DNA from: Rhodocyclales bacterium RIFCSPLOWO2_02_FULL_63_24
Lineage (GTDB): Bacteria; Pseudomonadota; Gammaproteobacteria; Burkholderiales; Rhodocyclaceae
Assembly (NCBI GenBank): GCA_001828935.1
Contig: MHZX01000126.1
Location: 1 to 40,455, forward strand
Length of the DNA stretch: 40,455 nucleotides
Reading direction: 5' to 3'
In this document: positions 25,385-32,164 of the stretch, one piece after another
How the letters are laid out: each line of letters begins with the position of its first letter
How positions within the stretch are numbered: the stretch's first letter is position 1
Program-made: the position numbers and the translations under genes
The notes under the pieces: model-generated
Told to the model about the DNA's origin: nothing
Database searches by the model: none
Seen by the model: the letters and a program-made list of their open reading frames with translations, nothing else

Positions 25385-25661
25385 GGTTCCACCTCGCAAT
25401 ATCCTTTTGGAAGTCGGCGATCAACTGATCCGGCGTAGTAAATGCGTAGGAACTTTCCCTTCTACCGAAATGCCGATGATCGCCCTTCCCAACTTCGTTG
25501 TCGTAGCGCAGAACGCATGCACCACGCACGACATAGGCCAGCCTGTACTTGAACGCGTGTGCCGATCCTTTGAGTGGTTTCGGGAGGCGCCACAGTACCA
25601 ATTCCGCGAACGCCGACGCTGAGTAGACGATACGAGTGCAAACAAGCTGAACAGCTTTCAT
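25365..25661 (-). CDS. tumE: Probable toxin, TumE family (DUF6516)
   Basis: A 98-residue protein with the family pattern LVLWRLPKPLKGSAHAFKYR, CVLRYDNEVGKGDHRH and YAFTTPDQLIADFQKDI. TumE proteins are known as the toxin partner of TumA-type DNA-binding antitoxins. The ATG at 25661 is chosen because the predicted -10 box ends at 25669, which puts the transcript start at or next to this codon. A longer frame to 25697 would begin inside the promoter. No Shine-Dalgarno sequence is present, so translation may be leaderless. It is the first gene of the tumE-tumA pair. Confidence 0.78.
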   Translation of the reverse strand: MKAVQLVCTRIVYSASAFAELVLWRLPKPLKGSAHAFKYRLAYVVRGACVLRYDNEVGKGDHRHFGRRESSYAFTTPDQLIADFQKDIARWNHENSNS

Positions 25662-25668
25662 GTTGGAG

Positions 25669-25697
25669 ATAGTGACAACATATGCGGCTGTTGTCAA
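25669..25697 (-). promoter_or_regulatory. tumEA promoter overlapped by a perfect inverted repeat operator
   Basis: On the minus strand TTGACA (25697-25692), a 17-nt spacer and CACTAT (25674-25669) form a sigma-70-type promoter. The same bases contain TGACAACA-N8-TGTTGTCA (25673-25696), a perfect 8-bp inverted repeat that covers most of the -35 to -10 span. Binding of a dimeric regulator, probably the TumA-like protein, would block RNA polymerase. Confidence 0.7.
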
Positions 25698-25728
25698 TCA
25701 GTCCAACGCTTACGTACGACGACAAGGG

Positions 25729-25800
25729 GCCGAACGTTCAAGGTCAGGGACGCTGCGCGGCTTTATCGCGCAGCGTCCGGTGGAATGATGGGTGTGCGCC
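25729..25800 (-). repeat. attC-like palindrome B, upstream of tumE
   Basis: On the minus strand the core stem is GGACGCTGCGCG/CGCGCAGCGTCC around a 7-nt loop (25748-25778, 12 bp, perfect). It is followed by CTTGAAC and then GTTCGGC (25735-25729), the complement of the GCCGAAC box of palindrome A. GTTCGGC resembles an integron R' box, where a cassette would begin. The far end (GCACACCCATC) is degenerate. The site lies about 30 nt upstream of the tumE -35 box. Confidence 0.5.
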
Positions 25801-26292
25801 CAGTGCCAATTTAGGCCCCCTACTAACCCATCTTTCTCAACCGGCGGGGTAATCGAAAGCTAAGTGCCTGATCAGTTTGATCGTTTGGGGTCAAAGGTCT
25901 CCACTACGCGGGCATTGACTCGACAGTGGCACGCCCTTGCTTAGCGGTGATTTTTGGCGGCGGTTGTTCGGGCAGGTTCCCGGTTTCGGACAGCGGACCT
26001 TTCCACGACACGCTGGCTTACCGAATCACCCGTTCCGACTTGGAACGCAAGACGCTGCGCCTCCTGCAACTGACGCGAGCTGCCCTTGTTTACCTGTTAC
26101 TCGGGATGCACCGTGAAGAGAAGAGGCGCAGAGCGGGGCAAGAGGGGCTTATGGGGATGATGTCGCTCGATACGTGGAGCGACGAGTGGAGGCGTTGAGG
26201 GGCTGATTTTCCCGATCCAACCTCATATAGCCTTACTGCATGATGGGTATTGTTGGGTCGGTGCGGTACCCATCGGCTTCTCGAACTCGGCA
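25801..26292. other. Spacer without a supported gene
   Basis: About 490 nt between the attC-like site B and the hipBA promoter. A GTG-initiated 90-codon plus-strand frame (25926-26198) and a 37-codon minus-strand frame (25904-26017, containing LPEQPPPKITAKQG) overlap each other; neither has a ribosome binding site or a recognised family. The segment may be debris of mobile DNA. Confidence 0.4.
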
Positions 26293-26350
26293 TTGCATAT
26301 TGATACGCTTTTCCGTATATTATTTCCATGTCCGATACGGTAAAGCGTAT
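26293..26350 (+). promoter_or_regulatory. hipBA promoter with two operator-like inverted repeats
   Basis: TTGCAT (26293-26298), 17 nt, TATATT (26316-26321) is a good promoter, placing the transcript start at about 26328, the A of the hipB ATG. Two inverted repeats of the form ATACG-N6-CGTAT lie at 26303-26318 and 26335-26350, with centres 32 bp apart (about three helical turns). The first overlaps the -10 region and the second lies inside the start of hipB. They are probable HipB binding sites. Confidence 0.7.
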
Positions 26351-26657
26351 ATACAACAAAGAAACCCTCGCTCGGCTCGGCACGACCCTACGCGAGCGGC
26401 GGGTTTCGCTTGGCCTGCGTCAGGGACAAGTGCGAGGCATGCGACAGCCGACGATTTCGAAGATCGAGCGCGGCGGAGATGTGAATCTGGACACGGTGAT
26501 TAATTATGCCGCAGCTCTTGGGCTTGAGCTGGCGCTGGTCCCGATCGGACAATCTAAAGCGGCTCTGAGTCTGGGCGGCAGCGCGCGCACTATCTTTGTA
26601 CCGGCCTCGCACGATCTGCTGGACGAGTTTTCCGATCTAAAGGATGACACGCCATGA
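26328..26657 (+). CDS. hipB: HipB-type antitoxin, XRE-family DNA-binding protein
   Basis: A 109-residue protein with a Cro/C1-type helix-turn-helix: LARLGTTLRERRVSLGL, then QPTISKIERGGDVNLDTVINYAAALGL. It precedes and overlaps hipA as ATGA (26654-26657), the usual hipBA order. In the family HipB binds and inhibits HipA and represses the operon. The C-terminal tail (SHDLLDEFSDLKDDTP) is acidic. There is no Shine-Dalgarno sequence before the ATG, and the promoter geometry suggests leaderless translation. Confidence 0.88.
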   Translation: MSDTVKRIYNKETLARLGTTLRERRVSLGLRQGQVRGMRQPTISKIERGGDVNLDTVINYAAALGLELALVPIGQSKAALSLGGSARTIFVPASHDLLDEFSDLKDDTP

Positions 26658-27928
26658 CTGCCGTGATCCGCAGTCTGGAAGTGCGTCTGAATGATGTGCT
26701 CGTGGGCTATCTCACCCACTTCCCTGATGAGAAGACCTTATTCGTGGTCGATCAGTCCTACTTCGATTACGGAAGCGGACGTCCAATCCTTTCCCTGTCG
26801 CTTGGGCGCCCAGGTGACGAGGATGTCACCCAGGCGCTGTTGCACGACGAACGCCACAAGTCGTCGTTTGTAAAAGCGCCACCATTCTTTTCTAACTTAT
26901 TGCCCGAGGGCGGATTGCGCCGCCGTATCGCGGCGGAACTCAAAACTCACGAGGATCGAGAATTCGACATGCTCGTGGCCCTTGGCCGCGATCTTCCCGG
27001 TGGAGCGGTCCTCACGCCTGCGGAAACACCCGAGCTTATTAAGAACCACCGCGGCAGCGCCTTTGCAGCCGTGCCTTCGGTGCCGCCCGAACTGAAGTTT
27101 TCGCTGGGCGGTATGCAGATGAAGTTTTCGATGCTGCGCAAGAATGATCGCTTCACGCTGCCGAGTGCGATGGAGGAACTGGGCGACTACATCGTCAAGC
27201 CTCCATCAAACGATTACGAAGGCCTGCCCATGATTGAAGCAGCATCCATGACGCTCGCGCGGGCGGTGGGGATTGAGGTCCCCGACGTGATGCTGGTGGA
27301 ACCCGAGCAGATTGATCTGAAGAACCTTTCGGGATTCCGGGAAGGTGAGCCGTTTTACGCAGTGCAGCGTTTTGATCGCACAAGCAACGCCGGGCGCCGC
27401 CACATCGAAGATTTTGCACAAGTGTTCAATCTGCGTACCAACCAGAAGTACGGCCACGCTAACTACGAACTGATCGGCCGCACCCTACTGCAGTACGCCG
27501 GCGGAATCGAGGACGTGCGCGAAATGGCGCGGCGCCTAGCTTTCAATGTGCTGATGGGGAATGGCGATGCCCACGTGAAGAACTGGTCTCTGCTCTACGA
27601 GGATCCACGTCGGCCGCGATTGGCGCCGGCCTACGACCTTGTACCGACCATAGCCTATATGCCAACGGACCAAACTGTTGCGCTCAACATGGGAGGTATT
27701 CGGGACTTCAAGGAAATCTCGCTGGAGACCTTCGACAAGTTCCTGCAGCGCATCGGTCTTCTCGACCGCGTGCGCAAGGATGTGATCGATACAGTGGTCG
27801 ACACGGGGCGGAACATCCTCGTAGCCTGGGAGGATTACTTCTTTGAGATGGGGGTTCCATCTCAGCTCAGCTATCAGGTCAAGGCGCATCAGCGCGGCTT
27901 GCGGTTGGCCTTCGACATCCAGCGGTAA
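26654..27928 (+). CDS. hipA: HipA-type toxin kinase
   Basis: A 424-residue HipA-family Ser/Thr kinase; the E. coli member phosphorylates glutamyl-tRNA synthetase and causes growth arrest. Family motifs in order are FFSNLLPEGGLRRRIA, LPGGAVL, SLGGMQMKFSML (an ATP-loop variant of the usual SLAGAQ.K), DYIVKPP, FYAVQRFDR, the catalytic loop MGNGDAHVKNWSLLY with Asp305, and LAPAYDLVPT with Asp328 in the metal-binding position. The kinase residues look intact. The host target cannot be inferred. It is coupled to hipB by a four-base overlap. Confidence 0.92.
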   Translation: MTAVIRSLEVRLNDVLVGYLTHFPDEKTLFVVDQSYFDYGSGRPILSLSLGRPGDEDVTQALLHDERHKSSFVKAPPFFSNLLPEGGLRRRIAAELKTHEDREFDMLVALGRDLPGGAVLTPAETPELIKNHRGSAFAAVPSVPPELKFSLGGMQMKFSMLRKNDRFTLPSAMEELGDYIVKPPSNDYEGLPMIEAASMTLARAVGIEVPDVMLVEPEQIDLKNLSGFREGEPFYAVQRFDRTSNAGRRHIEDFAQVFNLRTNQKYGHANYELIGRTLLQYAGGIEDVREMARRLAFNVLMGNGDAHVKNWSLLYEDPRRPRLAPAYDLVPTIAYMPTDQTVALNMGGIRDFKEISLETFDKFLQRIGLLDRVRKDVIDTVVDTGRNILVAWEDYFFEMGVPSQLSYQVKAHQRGLRLAFDIQR

Positions 27929-28169
27929 GTCGATTGCACGTGCGGAAGATCGCTGGCGTCGCGACGTGGCAGTCGCATTACTGACTACAAAGCTCGAATC
28001 CTCGATGCAGCCCACTTGCTACTCGTGATTACTGCGATAATCAAAAACAGCGCGCCGGTCGCCAGGGTGGCCACAAAGTGCGCTGAACTCGACGGTTCGG
28101 CAACTTGTGCAAGATTTGCACTGCTTCGAAACTTGTGGCGTGGTGATTTACGCGGGCACGTCGGGACGC
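27929..28169. other. Spacer between hipA and the truncated istB
   Basis: About 240 nt in which no gene is supported. It contains the breakpoint where the istB homology stops (about 28170). No clear terminal inverted repeat of the IS could be found here, so the end of the element seems lost by deletion. Confidence 0.35.
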
Positions 28170-28538
28170 TACCGTGTGCCCCTGCAAGATGGCCTGATAC
28201 GCGATGTTCTGGGCGATCATCGTCTTGCCCAGGCCGCTGCTGCCGACCAAGATGGTATTGGAGGACGACGCCAGGAAGTCCAGCGTCATCAGTTCCGCAA
28301 TCGCGCGCTGATCGCACTGCTGCGGCCAGGCCCAGTCGAAATCGGCCAGCGGCTTGAAACGCCCAATATGCGCGCAGCGCAGGCGGCGCTCCAGCGAGCG
28401 GCGGGCGCGTTCGGTTTCCTCCCAAGCCAGTAAGGGATCCAGCCAGGACTGGTCGGCACACTGCGCCCAATGGGCCAGTATCCCGTGCAGTTGCAAGGCC
28501 GTGGCACGCTGGCGCGCATCAGCAGTCGTCATGGTCAC
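28170..28538 (-). pseudogene. istB: Truncated IS21-family transposition helper ATPase IstB
   Basis: The minus-strand frame starts at 28538 and follows IstB (QLHGILAHWAQ, then CAHIGRFKPLADFDWAWP, then Walker A GSSGLGKTMIAQNIAYQA). After about residue 123 (LQGHTV) the homology ends and the frame runs into unrelated sequence to a stop at 28041. The Walker B and later parts are missing, so it should be non-functional. The start overlaps the end of the istA remnant, as in intact IS21 elements. Confidence 0.8.
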
Positions 28539-29099
28539 TCTCCATCAGGGTGTCGTAGTCATCGAGCTTGTGGGGACGCACCGGCACATCCCGGTGTTTC
28601 ACGTGGTCGGGCAGCGCCACGGGAAGCGGCGGCGGTTCCGCCTGGGCGTGCCGCCGGCGCTCTGCGGCCTGCCGGACCGCATTCGGATGCGGCACACCCC
28701 GTGTCATCGCATCGGCAATCGCCGCCGTGAGTTCGGTCACGCCGTAACACTCCAGGAGATCGGTCAGCGCGCGCACGGTCCGCCCCAAGGGTTCACCCCG
28801 TTCCACCGCCTGGGCCAGCAGATCCCGTGCTGACGGCACGGCCTTGATCTCGTCGGTCGGGAAAGCATCGCCCGGCAACTCAAGCAGGCGTTCCCGCTCC
28901 TGGGCGAAGGCCGCGCTGACGGTCAGCGTTTCGTCCTCCGGGCAGAGGCGCAGGCCGGCAGGCCCGAGCACCCAGACGCCGGCCTGCGCATTGAGGTCAT
29001 CCACAACCCCGCGCCTTGACCATGTCGTAGAGGCGGCTGGCGCGCAGCCGCGGGAACTGGGTCAAGGTCTCCAAGGATGAACGGCAGGTAGGGATCCAT
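28519..29099 (-). pseudogene. istA: Degraded IS21-family transposase IstA (internal deletions, frameshift)
   Basis: An N-terminal piece starts at 29099 (MDPYLPFIL), then shifts frame into ETLTQFPRLRASRLYDMVKA. It jumps directly to DLNAQAGVW, which normally follows the catalytic DDE core, so roughly 250 codons of the integrase core are gone. The C-terminal part continues (AFAQERERLLELPGDAFPTD, then a second apparent deletion before LLAQAVERGEPLG) to the usual C-terminus (HKLDDYDTL) at 28519. The element therefore cannot transpose itself. Confidence 0.78.
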
Positions 29100-29135
29100 C
29101 GCACTGGGCCGGCGAACGGCGCCCAGCCGCGGCAA

Positions 29136-29276
29136 GCCGGCCGCACGCCGGGCGTGACGGCGGGCTTCTTCGGCGCAGGTCGTGGTGCAGTAGCGGTGGC
29201 CGCGATCGCAGTGGCTGCAGATCAGCACAGCCGTGCGGCAACCGGCGCACAGGTAGCGTCTTCCGGGAAGGTCCAT
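29136..29276 (-). pseudogene. Remnant of the Cys-rich accessory ORF of an IS21-type element
   Basis: The minus-strand frame from 29276 reads MDLPGRRYLCAGCRTAVLIC followed by CDRGHRYC and a basic helix. This is a small zinc-ribbon-like protein that I recognise as an ORF preceding istA in some IS21 relatives. After about 47 codons the frame runs into the istA remnant out of frame, so the 3' part is deleted. Confidence 0.5.
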
Positions 29277-29663
29277 TGGCAGTCAGCGCCAATGGGGTGA
29301 GTGCCGGGAACGCTTGCGTCATGACATACTTCGCACGCAACGTCGTCCCCGGCAGAAGGGGGCTTCGGGGCGCGGCATCGGAACTGGCTTGGAGGTTGGT
29401 GCCGGTGTCGCGCCTGCGTTTCCACCGGCTGGACAGCTTTCTACCCCATCCGCACCGAATCTGCCGCGCGCAGCTGCCAGACGACGATTGCTGCGCAATC
29501 CATCCGCCGGAAGCCCTGCGGGCAGCAAATCGTAAAACCGGCATATCCATGCCTGACATTCAAAAATCAGAATCACACCCGGCTCGCTTCGTTGCGCTCC
29601 CAGCTCACCGACGCCAGATTTCTACGGAAATCCGACACCGTTAACACGGAACACGGGGGATGC
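29277..29663. other. Spacer, probably the outer part of the decayed IS21 element
   Basis: About 390 nt. Several overlapping open frames on both strands exist, but none has a ribosome binding site or a family resemblance. GTCAGCGCCAATGGGGTGA near 29282-29300 may belong to the left end of the IS; I could not identify a matching opposite end. Confidence 0.35.
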
Positions 29664-30347
29664 TTACGCGAAATCCCTTTTCCCCGCCTGCAAAATAGCG
29701 CCTTTCCGGGTTTTAACTCCTAAGCGCCGCAGGAGAACGCTTACATGATTCTTGACTGTTCCCTGGCAAAGGTTCAGTTCCTTGCTAATTTCTTTGTTCG
29801 AATTGCCTTGCAGCAGAAGATCAAGAACTCTTTGCTGCCTTGGAGTTAGGCATGGTTGACGTTTTGGTGGATGCTGATTGGCAGGGATGCCTGCCGGGGC
29901 AGATTTTTCGCAGGGGCGGCACAGCAGCTCCAACAGACTTTCTGGCAGATAGGCGCTGCCAGCCAAGGTTAGTCGGATTGCCGAGAGAATTGTTGCCAGA
30001 GACGAGCCTTTCTGGATGACCGCCCGCGCTCCGCTTTCGAAAAGAGTTATAAGCGATTCGGGATCGTCGTCGTTGCTCAATGCAATAATTGGCAAATCAA
30101 CATAGTTCCGTCGAATCGCTTTAATGGTTTGCTTGGTAGTGACCAACGATGAACATGAGAGTAGCACCAGATCCAAAGTACTTGTCATGCTGCTCATTTC
30201 ATGTATTGCCGACTCGCAACACACCGCTTCTATGAGCGACACGCAGACATCGCCCTCTTCCTCCAGTTTTGCCAGCAAAACCCTGGGTCCTTCACGGGAA
30301 AGTGGGTGATTGCCTACGAAGAGTAAGCGAATATGTTTCGGGAGCAT
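29664..30347 (-). CDS. LuxR/NarL-type regulator with a degenerate receiver domain
   Basis: About 227 residues: a receiver-like domain followed by a LuxR-type helix-turn-helix (LTPRQQRVLDLLLQGNSNKE, then GTVKNHVSVLLRRLGVKTR). The usual acidic pair near the N-terminus (VDDH) is replaced by VGNH, and the phosphorylated Asp position reads LLSCSSL, so normal phosphotransfer is unlikely. The switch-lysine region (VIQKGSS) is kept. No histidine kinase is adjacent. The ATG at 30347 places the receiver in the usual position; an in-frame ATG at 30416 abuts GGAGG too closely. It is divergent from a second LuxR gene of the same design. Confidence 0.8.
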   Translation of the reverse strand: MLPKHIRLLFVGNHPLSREGPRVLLAKLEEEGDVCVSLIEAVCCESAIHEMSSMTSTLDLVLLSCSSLVTTKQTIKAIRRNYVDLPIIALSNDDDPESLITLFESGARAVIQKGSSLATILSAIRLTLAGSAYLPESLLELLCRPCEKSAPAGIPANQHPPKRQPCLTPRQQRVLDLLLQGNSNKEISKELNLCQGTVKNHVSVLLRRLGVKTRKGAILQAGKRDFA

Positions 30348-30416
30348 AGTTGCGGAATGTTGGCGGGGAGTCGTTGTCGAATAATTCTTGGTCGTGTTGC
30401 TGTCTGGAGTAACCAT

Positions 30417-30440
30417 CCTCCGGCAAAGCCGGGGGCTTTT
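30417..30440 (+). terminator. GC hairpin followed by CTTTT
   Basis: CCTCCGGC-AAA-GCCGGGGG forms an 8-bp stem with one G-T pair, followed by CTTTT on the plus strand. It could terminate plus-strand transcription or be a mobile hairpin, since a related copy (CCCCGGC-AGA-GCCGGGG) lies at 30543-30559. It sits directly upstream of the alternative luxR start at 30416. Confidence 0.45.
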
Positions 30441-31035
30441 CGCAATCCAACGTCAAATCCCCAACATACAACCGCCTCAGTACATGGACTGCTGTAAGCC
30501 GTCAATTTCCACACTCCAGAAAATGTCAAACTGATACTGTCACCCCGGCAGAGCCGGGGGGCTTCCTTCCTTTGCCGGGCTAATTGCACCATGCTGTACC
30601 GTGCCCGCCGAAACTGACCCGGTTGATGGATGTGGGCGATACGGAAACGCGATATAGATAAAAGATAGAAATGGTAGCGCTCTGCAGATGTTGAACATAT
30701 AGGTCGCTCGGCAGGTGACGTAGGGCATGTGCCAGGGCAATCGCATGAACGTCAGTCGAGGCCGAGCAATTGAGCGCGATAGGTATCAGAGATTGCGGCG
30801 CTGTAGCGACACAGGGCCACGGAAATTGTTGAATACCATGTAGGTGAACAATGGCTTGAAATAGCATCCCGATGTTAAATAAGTGCATGATTGCATGCGC
30901 AATAACGCGGCACTGACGCATGTGCATTATGGTTGATGACATTGCTGGTGCACCAACCTGGCACAGCCATGAGCCAAATCGCAGATTATGTGTATCGGAA
31001 TGCGGGGGCTTCTTGAGTATAGTTTGAAAGGAACG
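30441..31035. other. Divergent spacer between two luxR genes
   Basis: About 595 nt, AT-richer than the left half of the window. It contains the second CCCCGGC-type hairpin at 30543-30559, a possible -10 box TATAGT at 31018-31023 for the plus-strand gene, and a 120-codon minus-strand open frame (30580-30942) without a ribosome binding site or recognised family. Probably regulatory, with promoters for both regulators. Confidence 0.45.
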
Positions 31036-31779
31036 ATGATGTTTGGGAAAACCAGTTCGTGCTATCTCATTGTCAGCGAGAGCGAGTTAATTTGCGCTGG
31101 GATAAAGGCCGTGCTTATTAAAGCAGGAGTGGGAAGGCTCCTCGAATCAAAGAATATAGCCGATGCTGTTACGCAGGTTCGCAATCAGATGGCGATAGAT
31201 CTAGTCATTTTCGATGCGAAATCCTCGAATCAAGTTTCTACAGACTTCGCAAGATCATGGTCGTTAAATTTTCCCGGCTTGCCTGTACTTGCAATCGCGC
31301 AGAACTTCGATCCGGAGGCCATTGCTTGTGGTCGCGACATGGGAATACGTGGGTTCGTCCCACTTTCCGCTGGCAGCGATGTGCTCCTCGGTGCCATTGA
31401 CTTGGTGCTTGCTGGCGGGATTTATCTACCTGAAGAGATGCTCGACCATATCCTGCGCAGCCGTAGGCAGCCCGGAAGGGTCGTTGGCGGCAGCGTTGAA
31501 TTGGCGCGCGAACAAGAATATCTAGGTAGCTTGACGCCACGGCAACAGGAAGTACTGACGCTTGTTTCCAAAGGATATAGCAACAAGGAAATTTGCCGCG
31601 ATCTTGGCCTTTCAGTCGGGACAGTCAAGAACCACGTTGCCACCATTCTGCGGCAACTTGAGGTCAAGAATCGAACTCAGGCAGTCAGTGTTTCGCGACG
31701 CTACGACGGCCCCTTGCGTGAGATGCATGAAAGGAGAGGCGGAAGTCCTGCGTTCGCGTCTGCGATGAGAAGTTTGTAG
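31036..31779 (+). CDS. LuxR/NarL-type regulator with an atypical receiver domain
   Basis: About 247 residues: receiver-like domain (YLIVSESELICAGIKAVL) plus a LuxR helix-turn-helix (LTPRQQEVLTLVSKGYSNKE, then GTVKNHVATILRQLEVKNRT). The phosphorylation Asp seems kept (LVIFDAK), but the acidic pair is SES and the switch lysine is replaced (GFVPLSAG). The ATG at 31036 has AAAGGA a few bases upstream. It resembles the divergent gene at 29664-30347 in domain order and helix-turn-helix sequence, suggesting an old duplication. It is oriented toward the large regulator gene downstream. Confidence 0.8.
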   Translation: MMFGKTSSCYLIVSESELICAGIKAVLIKAGVGRLLESKNIADAVTQVRNQMAIDLVIFDAKSSNQVSTDFARSWSLNFPGLPVLAIAQNFDPEAIACGRDMGIRGFVPLSAGSDVLLGAIDLVLAGGIYLPEEMLDHILRSRRQPGRVVGGSVELAREQEYLGSLTPRQQEVLTLVSKGYSNKEICRDLGLSVGTVKNHVATILRQLEVKNRTQAVSVSRRYDGPLREMHERRGGSPAFASAMRSL

Positions 31780-32164
31780 GGGAAACATTGAATGCGCATT
31801 GGATGTTCCGTGCCTTGATCGAACCGCATTATTCGAAGGCTGGAAATGGAAGTCGAGTTCCACTCCTCACTTTCAATTATCTTCGGGTTTTTATAAGGCT
31901 ATTCGACCAGAATTTGGTTCGTTGCACTATTCTGTCTCGATTTACTCATGCCGCCGCGATTTGCGGTGACTTGTCCAGCGATCCCCTAAGGGTTTCTATT
32001 CCAAGCCACGCATGTGCCACAAAAATTGTAGCGCAAGAAGCGTTTTTCTTTCTTTTCCCGGTCGATGCGCTCTGCTATCCTGTTTGTGATGAATCGTCCT
32101 CAGGCGGCTGGATAGGTGCAACGTGCGCGCACCGGTCCTATAAGTATTTTGAGGGTCTTCAATC
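31780..32164 (+). promoter_or_regulatory. Spacer upstream of the large SARP-like regulator
   Basis: 385 nt with no supported gene; a plus-strand frame here continues out of frame into the next gene. It probably carries the promoter and leader of the regulator. GAGGG lies about 10 nt before its ATG. I see no convincing terminator after the luxR gene, so read-through is possible. Confidence 0.35.

Noticed and set aside
25926-26198. A 90-codon plus-strand frame (GTG start) before hipBA
   Set aside because: No ribosome binding site or family; it overlaps an equally plausible antisense frame, so it was kept only within the spacer description.
29062-29559. A 165-codon minus-strand frame at the outer side of the IS21 relic
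   Set aside because: It runs out of frame across the Cys-rich accessory ORF and has no recognisable domain.
30580-30942. A 120-codon minus-strand frame between the luxR genes
   Set aside because: No ribosome binding site, unusual His/Met-rich composition and position in a divergent regulatory spacer; chance is more likely.
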